Positions 29,131 to 38,440 of a stretch of DNA of 64,000 nucleotides are shown here, piece by piece. The stretch covers positions 37,746-101,745 of the forward strand of contig NZ_FNCI01000014.1 in the NCBI RefSeq assembly GCF_900100755.1, written 5' to 3'. Numbering within the stretch: position 1 is the stretch's first letter; each line of letters starts with the position of its first letter. Origin of the DNA: Onishia taeanensis. Lineage in GTDB: Bacteria > Pseudomonadota > Gammaproteobacteria > Pseudomonadales > Halomonadaceae. The translations under genes and the position numbers were made by a program. The notes beneath the pieces were generated by a model. That model ran no database searches and was not told the DNA's origin. It saw only the letters and a program-made list of their open reading frames with translations.

Positions 29131-29702
29131 CACAAGGTCTCCGTATCGACTTGGGAGGGTTGACGGCACATAGCCATCAGGCCCTCAACGACACCGATGG
29201 CGCTATACAGCAGGACTAGCCCGAACAGCACCACGGTGGAGAAGAAAATGTAGAGCATGGGCACCCTCAGGGTCGGCGAGGTCTGCCAGGTGCCATTGGC
29301 GGCGTACTGCCAGGCGTAGGGCAGCACGATCAGGGCGAAGCCCCCCACCAGCAGGCATACCAGCACCTGGTAGATCGCCCGCCCGCGCGGCCCCATCCAG
29401 TGATGAAAGAGCTCCACGTTGACGTTGCGATTCTGGCGGATCACCACCCCCGCCGAGAGCGCGACCATATAGATGAACAGGTAACGCGACAGTTCTTCGG
29501 TCCAGGCCGGCGAGGAAGGCAGCGCCAGACGCCCGACGACCTGCAGCAGCACGGTGGCGGCGATGCCCACCAGTGCCAGTGTCGCGAGGAAGGTGAACAG
29601 GGTATCGAGCCAGCCGATCACACGACCGGCCAGGCCCGGCAGGCGTGGCACCGCCGACAGGGCGTCGAGCTCCTCGACGGCCCGCTGCTCGGAAGCATCC
29701 AT
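29130..29702 (-). CDS. dctQ: TRAP transporter small permease (DctQ)
   Basis: 190-residue, four-helix membrane subunit. Shows PAWTEELSRYLFIYMVALSAG, the DctQ signature stretch. It overlaps dctM by TGATG and lies 81 bases after dctP, with a strong hairpin between. Confidence 0.9.
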   Translation of the reverse strand: MDASEQRAVEELDALSAVPRLPGLAGRVIGWLDTLFTFLATLALVGIAATVLLQVVGRLALPSSPAWTEELSRYLFIYMVALSAGVVIRQNRNVNVELFHHWMGPRGRAIYQVLVCLLVGGFALIVLPYAWQYAANGTWQTSPTLRVPMLYIFFSTVVLFGLVLLYSAIGVVEGLMAMCRQPSQVDTETL

Positions 29703-29754
29703 GGGTACACCTCTCGGGGGTGATCGGCCACCCCGATGGCAACAGGAAGGAAGT

Positions 29755-29776
29755 GGCGGGCACCGAAGTGCCCGCC
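29755..29776 (-). other. Intercistronic hairpin after second dctP
   Basis: Perfect 9-bp stem (29755-29763 with 29768-29776). On the transcribed strand the loop is UUCG, a very stable tetraloop. It lies 7 bases after the dctP stop and has no T run. Same place as the hairpin after the first dctP. Confidence 0.65.
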
Positions 29777-29783
29777 CCGTACT

Positions 29784-30752
29784 TTAGAGGTCCTGAATCG
29801 CGTCGTAGAGCGCACGCTGCTCGTCGTTCAGCGCCTCGAGCACCGCCGGGCGCGCCTTCTCGGCGAAGGCCTCGGTGTCGACCTCGACGAATTCCATGCC
29901 GCGCTCTTCGAGGGACTGACGCAAGCGCTTTTGATCCGCCGCGAACAGGTCGGCTTCGTAGGCCTGCATCTCCTGGGCGGCATCACGCACGACCTGCTGC
30001 AAGTCGTCGGGCATCGCCTCGAGCTGATTCCTGCCGATCACCACGTAGATCCAGCTGCGCACGTGGCCAGTGAGGTTCACGTAGTCCTGCACCTCATCGA
30101 AGCTGGCGCTCTCGATCAGGCTCAGCGGGTTCTCCTGGGCCTGTATGGTGCTCTGCTGCAGCGCGGTGAAGACCTCGCTGAAGGCCATCGGCGTCGGTCG
30201 CGCACCCAGCGCTTCCCAAGTGTCGACGAAAAGCGGCACATTGGGCACGCGCAGGCGAAGGCCATCCAGATCCTCGGGCGAGGTGATCGGACGGTTGCTG
30301 GTCAGCTCGCGCGGGCCCCGCTCGAACCAGGCCAGCGGCACCAGGTTGGCGCGTTCGGTGATCTGAGCCTCGATCTGGTCGCCGATATCCCCTTCCACGG
30401 CCTGCCTGAGGTGCTCGGAGTCGCGGAAGGCATAGGGCACGGCCATCATCGCCGCCTTGGGCGCCCAGTTCTGCAGGCTCTCGCCGGTGATGGTCATGTC
30501 AGCAGTGCCCAACTGGATGCTGTTGATGACATCCATCTCGGCGCCGAGCTGCTCGTTGGGATAGACCTGCACCTCGATCTGCCCCTCGGAGTTTTCCTCG
30601 ACCAGCTCCTTGAACTTGAGGGCCGCCTGGTTCCAGATGTGCTGCTCGTTGGCCAGATGGCCGAACTTCAGCGTGTAGTCGGCAGCCAGGCAGGCCTGGC
30701 TGCCAAGGATGGCGGCGCCCAGAACGGCGCTGGTGATGAGTCGTTTGATCAT
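29784..30752 (-). CDS. dctP: TRAP transporter substrate-binding protein (DctP)
   Basis: Periplasmic receptor of 322 residues with a signal peptide (MIKRLITSAVLGAAILGSQACLAA) followed by DYTLKFGHLANEQHIWNQAALKF. The conserved sugar-acid binding arginines lie in GLRLRVPNVPLFVDTWEALGA. This DctP type is common for hexuronates and hexonates. It lies with a dehydrogenase and two mannonate dehydratases, so L-gulonate or D-mannonate is the likely ligand. Confidence 0.9.
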   Translation of the reverse strand: MIKRLITSAVLGAAILGSQACLAADYTLKFGHLANEQHIWNQAALKFKELVEENSEGQIEVQVYPNEQLGAEMDVINSIQLGTADMTITGESLQNWAPKAAMMAVPYAFRDSEHLRQAVEGDIGDQIEAQITERANLVPLAWFERGPRELTSNRPITSPEDLDGLRLRVPNVPLFVDTWEALGARPTPMAFSEVFTALQQSTIQAQENPLSLIESASFDEVQDYVNLTGHVRSWIYVVIGRNQLEAMPDDLQQVVRDAAQEMQAYEADLFAADQKRLRQSLEERGMEFVEVDTEAFAEKARPAVLEALNDEQRALYDAIQDL

Positions 30753-30809
30753 GGCGAATCTCCTAGCACTTGCTTTTGTGTATTGTTGTCTTGCTTAGGT
30801 GCGTAGCCG

Positions 30810-31832
30810 TCAGGCACCGATCTCGATCAGTACCTTGCGGGCACTTTCGGGATGATGATCGATCATCTCGATGGCGCCGGGCATGTCGTCGAAGGGTAGG
30901 CGATGGCTGACCAACGCCAACGGATCGAGCCGCCCGGATGCCATCAACTCGATCACCTCCGGAAACTTGCGATTGTTGAGCCGCGAGCCGACCAGGGTCA
31001 GCTCCTTCTTGATCACCTCCAGCTGCACCAGGTCACTGGGGGTCGGGTTGAAGCCGAGCAGGCCGATGCGTCCCGCCGGCGACGCCATGCGAAGCATCTG
31101 AGGCAGCAGGGCCGGCACGCAGGCCGCATCGGCGATCAACGGCATGCCCTCCCCGCCGGTCAGCGCCGCGACCTCGGCCTCGACGTCCTGCTCGGCGCCG
31201 TTAAGGGTTCGGGTGGCGCCCAGCTCGCGAGCGGTCTCCAGGCGAGCGTCGATGACGTCGCTGACGGTGATGTCCTCGATGCCCTGCGCGCGCGCCACCT
31301 GCAGAATGGTCAGGCCGATCACGCCGGCCCCGAGAATCAGCAGGCGATCGCCCGGATGCGGCTGCATGCGACTCAGCACGTTGGCGGCGATGGTGTAGGG
31401 CTCGACCAGCGCCGCGGCATCCAGCCCGAGCCCCTCGGGCAGGCGATGGACGTTGCCGGCCGGCACGTTGACCCGCTCCTCGAAGCCGCCGTTGCGATGC
31501 ACGCCGATCACTTCCAGCGCGGTGCAGACATTGGGACGGCCGATGCGGCAGGGATAGCACTCGCCGCAGCTGATCACCGGATCGATACACACCCGGTCGC
31601 CGACGGCCACGCCCTCGACACCCTCGCCCACCGCCTCGACCAGCCCGGCGAACTCGTGGCCGGTGATCCGCGGGAAACGCACGAAGGCGTTGTCACCGTG
31701 GATGATGTGCATATCGGAGCCGCAGATCCCGGCAAAGGCGACACTCACCAGCACTTCGCCGGGAGAAGCTGCGGGCGCCGCTGTGTCGACCAGGCGATAA
31801 TCTTGGGGCGCGCTTACTTGAAAGGCTTTCAT
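30810..31832 (-). CDS. Zinc-dependent dehydrogenase, RspB / L-gulonate 5-dehydrogenase-like
   Basis: Medium-chain zinc alcohol dehydrogenase (340 residues) oxidising a sugar acid. Catalytic zinc ligands lie in AGICGSDMH and ITGHEFAGLVE; the structural-zinc cysteines are in CGECYPCRIGRPNVC; the NAD fold is LILGAGVIGLTILQVA. RspB-like enzymes beside ManD and UxuB/UxuA in related halophiles turn L-gulonate into D-fructuronate, which would feed UxuB then UxuA here. The specific substrate is inference. Confidence 0.85.
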   Translation of the reverse strand: MKAFQVSAPQDYRLVDTAAPAASPGEVLVSVAFAGICGSDMHIIHGDNAFVRFPRITGHEFAGLVEAVGEGVEGVAVGDRVCIDPVISCGECYPCRIGRPNVCTALEVIGVHRNGGFEERVNVPAGNVHRLPEGLGLDAAALVEPYTIAANVLSRMQPHPGDRLLILGAGVIGLTILQVARAQGIEDITVSDVIDARLETARELGATRTLNGAEQDVEAEVAALTGGEGMPLIADAACVPALLPQMLRMASPAGRIGLLGFNPTPSDLVQLEVIKKELTLVGSRLNNRKFPEVIELMASGRLDPLALVSHRLPFDDMPGAIEMIDHHPESARKVLIEIGA

Positions 31833-31844
31833 CGTTTCACCTCA

Positions 31845-33056
31845 TTACCAGTGCCATAGGGTGCCGTCCTCGAGCCGGTTGACCGGCAGACTGGCACGAC
31901 GGTAGGGATATTTAGCGGCGGCGGCTTCGTCAATGTCGACGCCGTGTCCGGGCGTCTCACCGACCAGGAAGTGGCCATCTTCGAAGCGGTAGTCGTGGGG
32001 AAACACCTCGTCGGTGACGGCTTCGTGCGGCATGTATTCCTGGATGCCGAAGTTGGGCACCCAGGTATCGAAGTGGATCGCCGCCCCTAGACACGCCGGC
32101 GACAGGTCAGTGGGACCATGGAAGCCGGTACGCACATGGTAGAGCCCAGCCAGGTCGGCCAGACGCCGCATGTGGGTAATACCGCCAGCGTGCGTCAGGG
32201 TCGCGCGGATATAATCAATCCACTGATTTTCGATCAGTGCCTTGGCGTCATAGAGGCTATTGAAGACCTCGCCCACCGCTAGCGGCGTGGTGGTGTGCTG
32301 GCGGATCAGGCGGAAGCTCTCCTGATTCTCCGCGGGCACGCAGTCCTCTAGCCAGAACAAATGGTAAGGCTCGACTTCCTTGCCTAACCGAGCCGCCTCG
32401 ATGGGCGTTAGCCGGTGATGGACGTCGTGCAACACATGTAGGTCGTCACCGAAACGCTCGCGCACCGCGGCGAACAACTTGGGCGCATAGTTAAGGTACT
32501 TGGCAGTGTTCCACACGTGCTCTGCCGGCAGCTCGGCATCGGCGGGTTCGTAGCGCTCGCCGGGCTTCTTGGCCACACCGTAAATACTGGCGATGCCCGG
32601 CACCCCAGCCTGCACCCTTACCGCGCGATAACCTTCCTCGACATGCCGGGCGACCTCGTCGAGACAGGCCTCGATGTCCTTGCCGGTGGCATGACCGTAG
32701 ACCATCACTCGCTCGCGACTCTTGCCACCCAGCAACTGGTACAGCGGCATGCCGGCGACCTTGCCCTTGATGTCCCACAACGCCATATCGACGGCAGCGA
32801 TGGCACTCATGGTCACCGGCCCCCGCCGCCAATAGGCACCGCGATAGAGGTAATGCCAGATATCCTCGATGCGCTGCGGATCACGACCGATCAAGGCGGG
32901 AATTACATGCTCCTCAAGGTAAGCGACCACCGCCTGCTCGCGACCGTTGAGGGTGGCATCGCCGATGCCATAAATCCCTTCGTCGGTGACGATCTTGAGG
33001 GTGACGAAGTTGCGTCCCGGGGCGGTGACGATGGTATAGGCCCGTTGGATCTTCAT
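31845..33056 (-). CDS. manD: Enolase-superfamily mannonate dehydratase ManD (RspA)
   Basis: 403-residue enolase-superfamily dehydratase. N-terminal capping domain, then the barrel with [19 protein letters not shown] and [12 protein letters not shown] supplying the Asp/Glu/Glu magnesium ligands, and HAGGITH. It is closely like the ManD/RspA of Chromohalobacter. Family members range from efficient mannonate dehydratases to very slow ones, and sequence alone does not tell which. Its ATG overlaps the GntR stop (ATGA). With UxuA in the same operon the activity is duplicated. Confidence 0.88.
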   Translation of the reverse strand: MKIQRAYTIVTAPGRNFVTLKIVTDEGIYGIGDATLNGREQAVVAYLEEHVIPALIGRDPQRIEDIWHYLYRGAYWRRGPVTMSAIAAVDMALWDIKGKVAGMPLYQLLGGKSRERVMVYGHATGKDIEACLDEVARHVEEGYRAVRVQAGVPGIASIYGVAKKPGERYEPADAELPAEHVWNTAKYLNYAPKLFAAVRERFGDDLHVLHDVHHRLTPIEAARLGKEVEPYHLFWLEDCVPAENQESFRLIRQHTTTPLAVGEVFNSLYDAKALIENQWIDYIRATLTHAGGITHMRRLADLAGLYHVRTGFHGPTDLSPACLGAAIHFDTWVPNFGIQEYMPHEAVTDEVFPHDYRFEDGHFLVGETPGHGVDIDEAAAAKYPYRRASLPVNRLEDGTLWHW

Positions 33057-33799
33057 GCCTGGATCTCCTCGGCGAGCGATGGGGTCGGGACAGACTGGAA
33101 CATCTCAGGAAAGCGGTGCACCAGATCAGGCAGCGACTGCAGAATCTCACACTGATGGATGCTCATGGCCTCCGCCGCTGCCTCAACGTCGCGACTCTCG
33201 ATGGCGTCGATGATGGACACGTGCTGTTCGATCAGCTTGTCGATGGGGGTGCTGGCGGGGATGCTCAGGTAGCGTACGCGGTCAAGCTGCGCCTTGACCT
33301 CCTCGGTCACCTTCCAGGCGGCCTGCTGGCCGACTCCTAGCGAGAGGGTGCGGTGAAAGGCCTCATCGAGCAGGAAGAAGCGGTCGTGGTTGGCCGGTTC
33401 GAGACAGCGCCGCTGGCGCTCGATTAACTCTCGCAACTCGGCGAGGACGTGACGATCCAGCCCACGGCTCGCAGCCTCTCGGGCCACCGCCACCTCTACC
33501 GCCTCACGCACGAAACGCGCCTCGAGCACCGCTTGCTGGGAGATCTTGACCACGTAGGTGCCGCGTTGCGGACGCACCTCGACTAGCCCCGCTTCAGACA
33601 GCCGTATGAAAGCTTCGCGGACTGGCTGGCGGCTCACCGAGAAGGTATCGGCGAGCTCCTTTTCCGATACTGCCTGCCCCGGCGCCAGTACCATGCGAAT
33701 GATCGACTGGCGCAGCACCCAATAGAGCCGCTGGCGCACCGAGTCGCCTTCGCGGGTTTCCTGCCATAGCGCTTGCAGTGTCGTGTTCATGCATTTCAT
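33053..33799 (-). CDS. GntR-family (FCD) transcriptional regulator
   Basis: 248-residue regulator with an N-terminal winged helix-turn-helix ([35 protein letters not shown]) and an FCD effector domain. It is the first gene of the reverse-strand operon and overlaps manD by ATGA, so it probably controls its own operon in response to a hexonate. ATG 33790 is an alternative start; neither has a strong ribosome site. Confidence 0.88.
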   Translation of the reverse strand: MKCMNTTLQALWQETREGDSVRQRLYWVLRQSIIRMVLAPGQAVSEKELADTFSVSRQPVREAFIRLSEAGLVEVRPQRGTYVVKISQQAVLEARFVREAVEVAVAREAASRGLDRHVLAELRELIERQRRCLEPANHDRFFLLDEAFHRTLSLGVGQQAAWKVTEEVKAQLDRVRYLSIPASTPIDKLIEQHVSIIDAIESRDVEAAAEAMSIHQCEILQSLPDLVHRFPEMFQSVPTPSLAEEIQA

Positions 33800-34204
33800 C
33801 CCGGATATGACAGCGTTGGCTGAGGCCGATGCCTATCTGATATGACTAGTATGGTAGTATGGAAAAAGAACCGAAAGAGCTCTTCCCTTAGACCTTGGTA
33901 TGGCGATTGCTGTCAGCTGATGTCCGAGCAGCCCCCACTTCTATCGATGCCGACGGGTTTCGGTCCTCATCAACTTCGCGACGTAACGACAATTCATGCT
34001 GTCACTCATTGACTTCCATGGCCGTCAGCACATCGACGCGACACCTTGAATTGCAATCATGACACCACGAATTAAAGAACACTGTTCATGAATTGACTAT
34101 ACTGGCAACATGGCCCGCCACGCCGCCATTCAATCTCTGGCGAGACGTGCCGATAGTTGTAACATTGGTATGATGTCCCCCTGTCTTGCCTCAGAGGATC
34201 GGCG
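33800..34204. promoter_or_regulatory. 405-bp divergent control region with tandem TAGTATGG
   Basis: No gene is seen. It is more AT-rich than its surroundings. Two tandem copies of TAGTATGG at 33847-33862 lie 50-60 bases ahead of the GntR gene and are a candidate regulator site. A 10-bp palindrome AAGAGCTCTT lies at 33875-33884. The right part holds the promoter of the phosphatase gene. Confidence 0.45.
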
Positions 34205-34888
34205 ATGACAATTCCGCGATGCCTGCTGTTCGATTGCGATGGCACCCTGGTCGATAGCGAACCCTTGCTGGCCGCCGAGATGGCCTCCAGCTTGACGGCG
34301 CTGGGCCTGCCCTTCGCCGCCAGTGACTACATGGGCGAGTTCCGCGGCGCCCGCTTCATGAATATCGTCGCCGAGCTGCAGCGCCGCCACGGCGCCATCG
34401 ACTCCGACGCTCTGCGCCTTGGGGAAAGCAACATGCGCGCGCGTCTGGCCGAGAGGCTAGCCAGCGAGCTTGCTCCCTTGCCCGGCGTTCGCGAGGCCTT
34501 GGAGGCGCTCGCCGATTATCCACGGGCGGTGGTATCCAACGGGCCGGAGTCGAAGATTCGCACCGGCCTCACGACCACCGGCCTGGGCGATTACTTTGGC
34601 GACCGATTGATCAGCGGCTATACCGTCCAATGCTGGAAACCGGACCCCTGCCTGTATCTGCATGCCGCCTCCCTGATGGGCTACGAACCCGGCGAATGCA
34701 TCGCCATAGACGATGCCATCGTCGGGGTCAAGGCCGCATTGGCCGCCGGCATGCAGGTGATTCACCTGAACCGCTTCCCCGACGTGGAAACCACACCGCA
34801 AGGCGCAATCCAGATCAGCAACATGCACCAGTTACCCACCGTGATCGGCCATCTGGCGCATGAAGCGGTCGCCAGCCTGTCACTCTGA
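34205..34888 (+). CDS. HAD phosphatase, YieH-like (second copy)
   Basis: 227-residue paralogue of the phosphatase at 24392-25069, with DCDGTLVDSEPLLAAEM, AVVSNGPESK, CWKPDPCLY and AIDDAIVGVKAALAAGMQV. The shared SNGP-K and WKPDP elements point to a 6-phosphogluconate phosphatase-like enzyme. It diverges from the GntR-manD operon. A GAGGATC site precedes ATG. Two copies bracket the hexonate operon. Confidence 0.82.
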   Translation: MTIPRCLLFDCDGTLVDSEPLLAAEMASSLTALGLPFAASDYMGEFRGARFMNIVAELQRRHGAIDSDALRLGESNMRARLAERLASELAPLPGVREALEALADYPRAVVSNGPESKIRTGLTTTGLGDYFGDRLISGYTVQCWKPDPCLYLHAASLMGYEPGECIAIDDAIVGVKAALAAGMQVIHLNRFPDVETTPQGAIQISNMHQLPTVIGHLAHEAVASLSL

Positions 34889-34913
34889 CGGCGTCGCCCC
34901 GTGACGCCGTCAG
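34885..34913 (+). terminator. Hairpin overlapping the phosphatase stop codon
   Basis: Perfect 11-bp stem (34885-34895 with 34903-34913) with a 7-base loop. The TGA stop is inside the left arm. Only a weak T-rich tail follows. Confidence 0.6.
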
Positions 34914-34916
34914 ATG

Positions 34917-35030
34917 TTATCCAGAGTTCATCGCCCGATACGCGCGCCTTGGGCTTTTTTAGCGGCTCTGGTTAGGTGGCGTTGGATAACGGGCTGTGGG
35001 TAAGTGCGGCGGCAGAGAGGGTGTGGATAA
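34917..35030. other. Cluster of DnaA-box-like 9-mers
   Basis: One perfect box (TGTGGATAA at 35022), two with one mismatch (TTATCCAGA at 34917, TGTGGGTAA at 34995) and one with two (34981). Four sites in 114 bases; no AT-rich unwinding region or origin genes nearby. Confidence 0.3.
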
Positions 35031-35101
35031 ATCCACGCCATGAGTCGCGTGCGATGCTGCGCTATCATGGCGCATACATCCTTCACCGTCCGGAGCGCGA
35101 C

Positions 35102-35476
35102 ATGGCGTCCCTGCATGATCAACTGCGCGGCCTCGTCTATTCCACCGAACATGGCGAGACCTGCCCCGACTGCCGACAGCCGATCAACGACTGCGAATGC
35201 CAGGCATTGGCCGAGCGCGAGCGCCTGGCCGGCCTGGATGGCATCGTACGCATCCGCCGCGAAACCAGCGGCCGCAAGGGCAAGGGCGTGACCACCATCG
35301 ACGGCGTGCCGCTGCCCGAAGCCGAGCTGAAAGCCCTGGCCAAGACCCTGAAGAAGCGCTGCGGCACCGGTGGCGCCGTCAAGGACGGGGTCATCGAGAT
35401 CCAGGGCGACCAGCGTGAAGCCTTGAAGGATGCCCTGGAGGCCAAGGGCTACAAGGTCAAACTGGCCGGCGGCTAG
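35102..35476 (+). CDS. yciH: SUI1/eIF1-family protein YciH
   Basis: Stress-response translation factor homologue (124 residues). The C-terminal 70 residues form the SUI1 domain with IRRETSGRKGKGVTTIDG and LKKRCGTGGAVKDGVIEIQGDQ. The N-terminus has cysteines CPDC and CEC that could bind a metal, as in other YciH proteins. GGAG precedes ATG 35102; the frame is open further upstream but crosses a non-coding stretch. Confidence 0.92.
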   Translation: MASLHDQLRGLVYSTEHGETCPDCRQPINDCECQALAERERLAGLDGIVRIRRETSGRKGKGVTTIDGVPLPEAELKALAKTLKKRCGTGGAVKDGVIEIQGDQREALKDALEAKGYKVKLAGG

Positions 35477-35491
35477 TGATGCCGGAAAGAT

Positions 35492-35517
35492 CGCGGCCCG
35501 AGACGGCTAAGGCCGCG
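35492..35517. terminator. Bidirectional hairpin between yciH and sirtuin gene
   Basis: Stem CGCGGCC / GGCCGCG with a 12-base loop between two convergent stops. Confidence 0.4.
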
Positions 35518-35518
35518 C

Positions 35519-36403
35519 CTATACTCGAGACGCCTCGAGCGCCGCGACCAGAGCGGTCAGGGTGGTGCCGATCGGCCGTTCGAGCTTGAGGGCATAAAGC
35601 TCATCCGCACGGGTACGCCCCAGATTGAGACAGGCGATGGGCGTATTACCCTGAGCCGCCGCCCGCGCAAAGCGATAGCCCGAATACACCATCAGCGACG
35701 AGCCGACCACCAGCAGCCCATCGGCATCATTCACGGCAGCCAGAGCCGTCTCGACGCGGGAAGCCGGCACGCTGTCGCCGAAGAACACCACATCCGGCTT
35801 GAGCACGCCCTGCCCGCAGCGGCCGCAGGACGGCACCCGAAAATCCGAGAAGTCGACCTCCAGGTCCGCATCGCCATCCGGGGCCGCCGTGGCGTCTAGT
35901 TCAAGCCAGTGCGGGTTATTGGCCTCGAGTTCGGCATGCAGGTCGTAGCGCATGCGCAGCGCCTGGCAGCTCATGCAGCGCACCACCTCGGCCCGGCCGT
36001 GCAGGTCAATGACCCGCCGGTTGCCGGCGCGCTGATGCAGGCCATCGACGTTCTGGGTGATCAGGGTATGCACGTGGCCCAAGGCCTCGAGACGAGCCAA
36101 GGCCCGATGCGCCGGCCCCGGACGCGCATCGCTGAGCGCCCGGAAGCCGACCAGGGCCCGCGCCCAGTAACGCTGGCGTGCGGCATGGCTCTGCATGAAG
36201 CGCTGATGCTGCATGGGCGGGGGGCGCTTCCAGTCGCCGGCGGCATCACGGTAGTCGGGAATGCCGCTCTCGGTGCTGACGCCGGCGCCAGTCAGCACCA
36301 CTAGCCGCGGGTGGGCACGCACGAAGGCCGCTAGCGCCGCGACATGCCCCGGATCGGCGATGGCATCATGGCCCGTTGAGTCGGCAGGAGATGACGTAAG
36401 CAT
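35519..36403 (-). CDS. Sir2-family NAD-dependent protein deacylase
   Basis: Removes acyl groups from lysine using NAD. The 294-residue protein carries [26 protein letters not shown], catalytic histidine in DLHG, and a zinc site from CMSC and CGRCG. The MQHQRFM region and overall length suit class II (SIRT4-like) bacterial sirtuins. A GAGAGAG site precedes ATG. Single gene, convergent with yciH. Confidence 0.93.
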   Translation of the reverse strand: MLTSSPADSTGHDAIADPGHVAALAAFVRAHPRLVVLTGAGVSTESGIPDYRDAAGDWKRPPPMQHQRFMQSHAARQRYWARALVGFRALSDARPGPAHRALARLEALGHVHTLITQNVDGLHQRAGNRRVIDLHGRAEVVRCMSCQALRMRYDLHAELEANNPHWLELDATAAPDGDADLEVDFSDFRVPSCGRCGQGVLKPDVVFFGDSVPASRVETALAAVNDADGLLVVGSSLMVYSGYRFARAAAQGNTPIACLNLGRTRADELYALKLERPIGTTLTALVAALEASRV

Positions 36404-36542
36404 GGTCTCTCTCTAGGGTTGATGGGTCGCGTATTAGAGTGATCGCCACGATTGAGGGGCTATCGAAGGCCGGGGCCATAGTCTCGGCTGCCGCGGCCCT
36501 CTAGAATGAATCCCTCGCATCCTTTCGGGCAAGGAGGCCTCG

Positions 36543-37454
36543 ATGGCCTGGCTGGAATACCTGCTACCGCTGATTTTCCTGTTCCCGCTCGCGGCCATGG
36601 CAGTGATCGTGGTGGCGCTGCGCAACCTGCATGACGCCCGCGTCAGCTCGCCCTTCGATGCGCATCCGCTGCGCGGCCCCGGCCAGGCGCTGCGCGACCG
36701 ACTCGACCACGCCTTCGCGGCCCTGTTTCTGGACGGCGCCCTGGGCCCCCTCGTGGTGCTCGCGCCGATGGTCTACGGCATGGGGCGAATGCTCTTCGCC
36801 GACCGCCAGTACTGGCTCGAATGGTCGCTTTACGGTGGGCTCAGCACGGCCCTGGTGCTGATCTGCTGCCTGCGCCTGATCCGTGACTTCCAGCGCATTC
36901 GCCGCCTCAAGCTAGGGCTCGCCTGCGAACTGGCCGTCGGGCAGGAACTGCAACGCCTGATTCGCCCCGAAACCCACCCTTTCTTTATCTTCCACGATAT
37001 TCCCGCCGATACCTATAGCATCGACCACGTGGCGGTCACGCCCCATGGCGTCTTCGTGATCGAGACGCGCGCCCGCACCCAGCCCTTGAATGCACGCGGC
37101 GTACCCCAGAAGCAGGTCGCGGTAGAGGGCACGCGGCTGCGCTTCCCTGGCTGGAGCGAACGCCAGCCGCTACGCAAGACCCGCCAGGCCACGGCCTGGC
37201 TGCGCCATTGGCTGAGCCGTGAGTGCGGCACCGAGGTGCCGGTAGCCGGCATCCTCGCCCTGCCAGGCTGGGACATCGACAGCAGCGACGCCCCATCGGA
37301 CATTCAGGTCGTCGACGGCGAACGGCTCGCGGCCCTGATCACCGAGACCCAGCTCGCGCCGCTGCCCGACGAGCTGCATGAGCGCATCAACCAGGCCCTG
37401 ATGCATCGCAGCGCTCATCTGCTGCCCGCCCATCTTGCCGGCCCCTCGCTCTAG
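36543..37454 (+). CDS. Membrane protein with NERD (nuclease-related) domain
   Basis: 303 residues: an N-terminal helix (5-27), two further hydrophobic segments (about 62-80 and 92-112), then a cytoplasmic NERD domain with FHDIPADTYSIDHVAVTPHGVFVIETRAR, the D...E-x-R pattern of the family. NERD proteins are thought to act on nucleic acids, but their role is not known. AAGGAGG precedes ATG. Lies between a sirtuin gene and an RNase T2 gene. Confidence 0.82.
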   Translation: MAWLEYLLPLIFLFPLAAMAVIVVALRNLHDARVSSPFDAHPLRGPGQALRDRLDHAFAALFLDGALGPLVVLAPMVYGMGRMLFADRQYWLEWSLYGGLSTALVLICCLRLIRDFQRIRRLKLGLACELAVGQELQRLIRPETHPFFIFHDIPADTYSIDHVAVTPHGVFVIETRARTQPLNARGVPQKQVAVEGTRLRFPGWSERQPLRKTRQATAWLRHWLSRECGTEVPVAGILALPGWDIDSSDAPSDIQVVDGERLAALITETQLAPLPDELHERINQALMHRSAHLLPAHLAGPSL

Positions 37455-37517
37455 GCTGTTGCTCTTGCTTGCTCACCATAGCGCGTGCCACCGTCCCTGC
37501 CAGCACGCTCGAGGCCG

Positions 37518-38426
37518 CTAGGGGGCGACTGCCATCACGCGCAGCCGGGTCGCACACCGCCCGCGCCCCAGCGCCACCAGGCTGGACGCAGCGGGAAAGG
37601 CCGCCAGGCGTTCGGCAGCGATGCCGATGCGCACCTCCTTGAGCACCCGGTTGCCGCGCCCGCCGCACTCGAGCCGCAGTGCCCGCCCGGTACCCTCGCC
37701 AAAAGCGGCCTCGAAGGCCGTGATCAGCGCATTGCGCGGGACCTCACCGCCACGATGCCGATTGACGAAGTCGCCGAAGGCACTGGCATTGACCGCCTCA
37801 CGCAAGGCCACGGCGGCAGCGAAATAGTCATCGGCCGGCAGCGCCAGGCAAGCCGCGTGCTTGGCATATTCATAGCGATCCAGACAGCTCGCCCGCCCCG
37901 GCATGGCGCGGTCCAGCGATTGATCCAGCGCCTTGGGCAGATGGAACGGGGGATGGGCACGGCAGAAACTGCCGCTTGCTCGCGGCGATTCGATGAAACA
38001 TCCCTGGCGCCACCACGCCTGGCGCACCACACCGTCCTTGGCAAAGCGCGCCGGCAGCGAGGGCCACAGGCCGTGCAGCACGAAGCCATCCGCCGCGCCC
38101 CGGGAAAGCGAGGCGTCACGGCACTCTCTGGGCGGCTGGCGGTGGGTGCTGCAGAAACCAGGATGCCAGGTCAGCGCCAGGGTGTAGTGGGCAAAGTCGG
38201 CGCCGTCGGCGCTATCGGAAAGCGCCGCAAGAGAGCTAAGGGAAGCAAGCGCGGACGACTCGCGGGCCATCGCCGGGCCGCTCACCACCAACGCCATCAC
38301 TAGCCCGAGCGACAGGCCCAATCGACTGCTCGACCGCCGGCTCCGCCAGCTTTTCAACAACCGTCCAGGCATCGCGGAAAGTATCCAGCCGCTACGCCGA
38401 AAGGGCCAACTCGGACATCCAGGCAT
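37518..38426 (-). CDS. rna: RNase T2-family ribonuclease (RNase I-like)
   Basis: Exported endoribonuclease cutting RNA through 2',3'-cyclic phosphates. Active-site motifs are FVLHGLWPS (H118) and YEYAKHAAC (E186, K189, H190); the second has Ala where Gly-Thr is usual. Several cysteines suit periplasmic disulfides. The signal peptide is long: a basic N-terminal stretch of about 36 residues before the hydrophobic core. ATG 38426 is chosen for its GAGAGGAG site; ATG 38372 is a shorter option. Confidence 0.85.
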   Translation of the reverse strand: MPGCPSWPFRRSGWILSAMPGRLLKSWRSRRSSSRLGLSLGLVMALVVSGPAMARESSALASLSSLAALSDSADGADFAHYTLALTWHPGFCSTHRQPPRECRDASLSRGAADGFVLHGLWPSLPARFAKDGVVRQAWWRQGCFIESPRASGSFCRAHPPFHLPKALDQSLDRAMPGRASCLDRYEYAKHAACLALPADDYFAAAVALREAVNASAFGDFVNRHRGGEVPRNALITAFEAAFGEGTGRALRLECGGRGNRVLKEVRIGIAAERLAAFPAASSLVALGRGRCATRLRVMAVAP

Positions 38427-38440
38427 GTTCGCTCCTCTCT

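Noticed and set aside
34917..35030. Replication origin
   Set aside because: DnaA-like boxes only; no AT-rich unwinding region and no dnaA, dnaN, gidA or parAB nearby.
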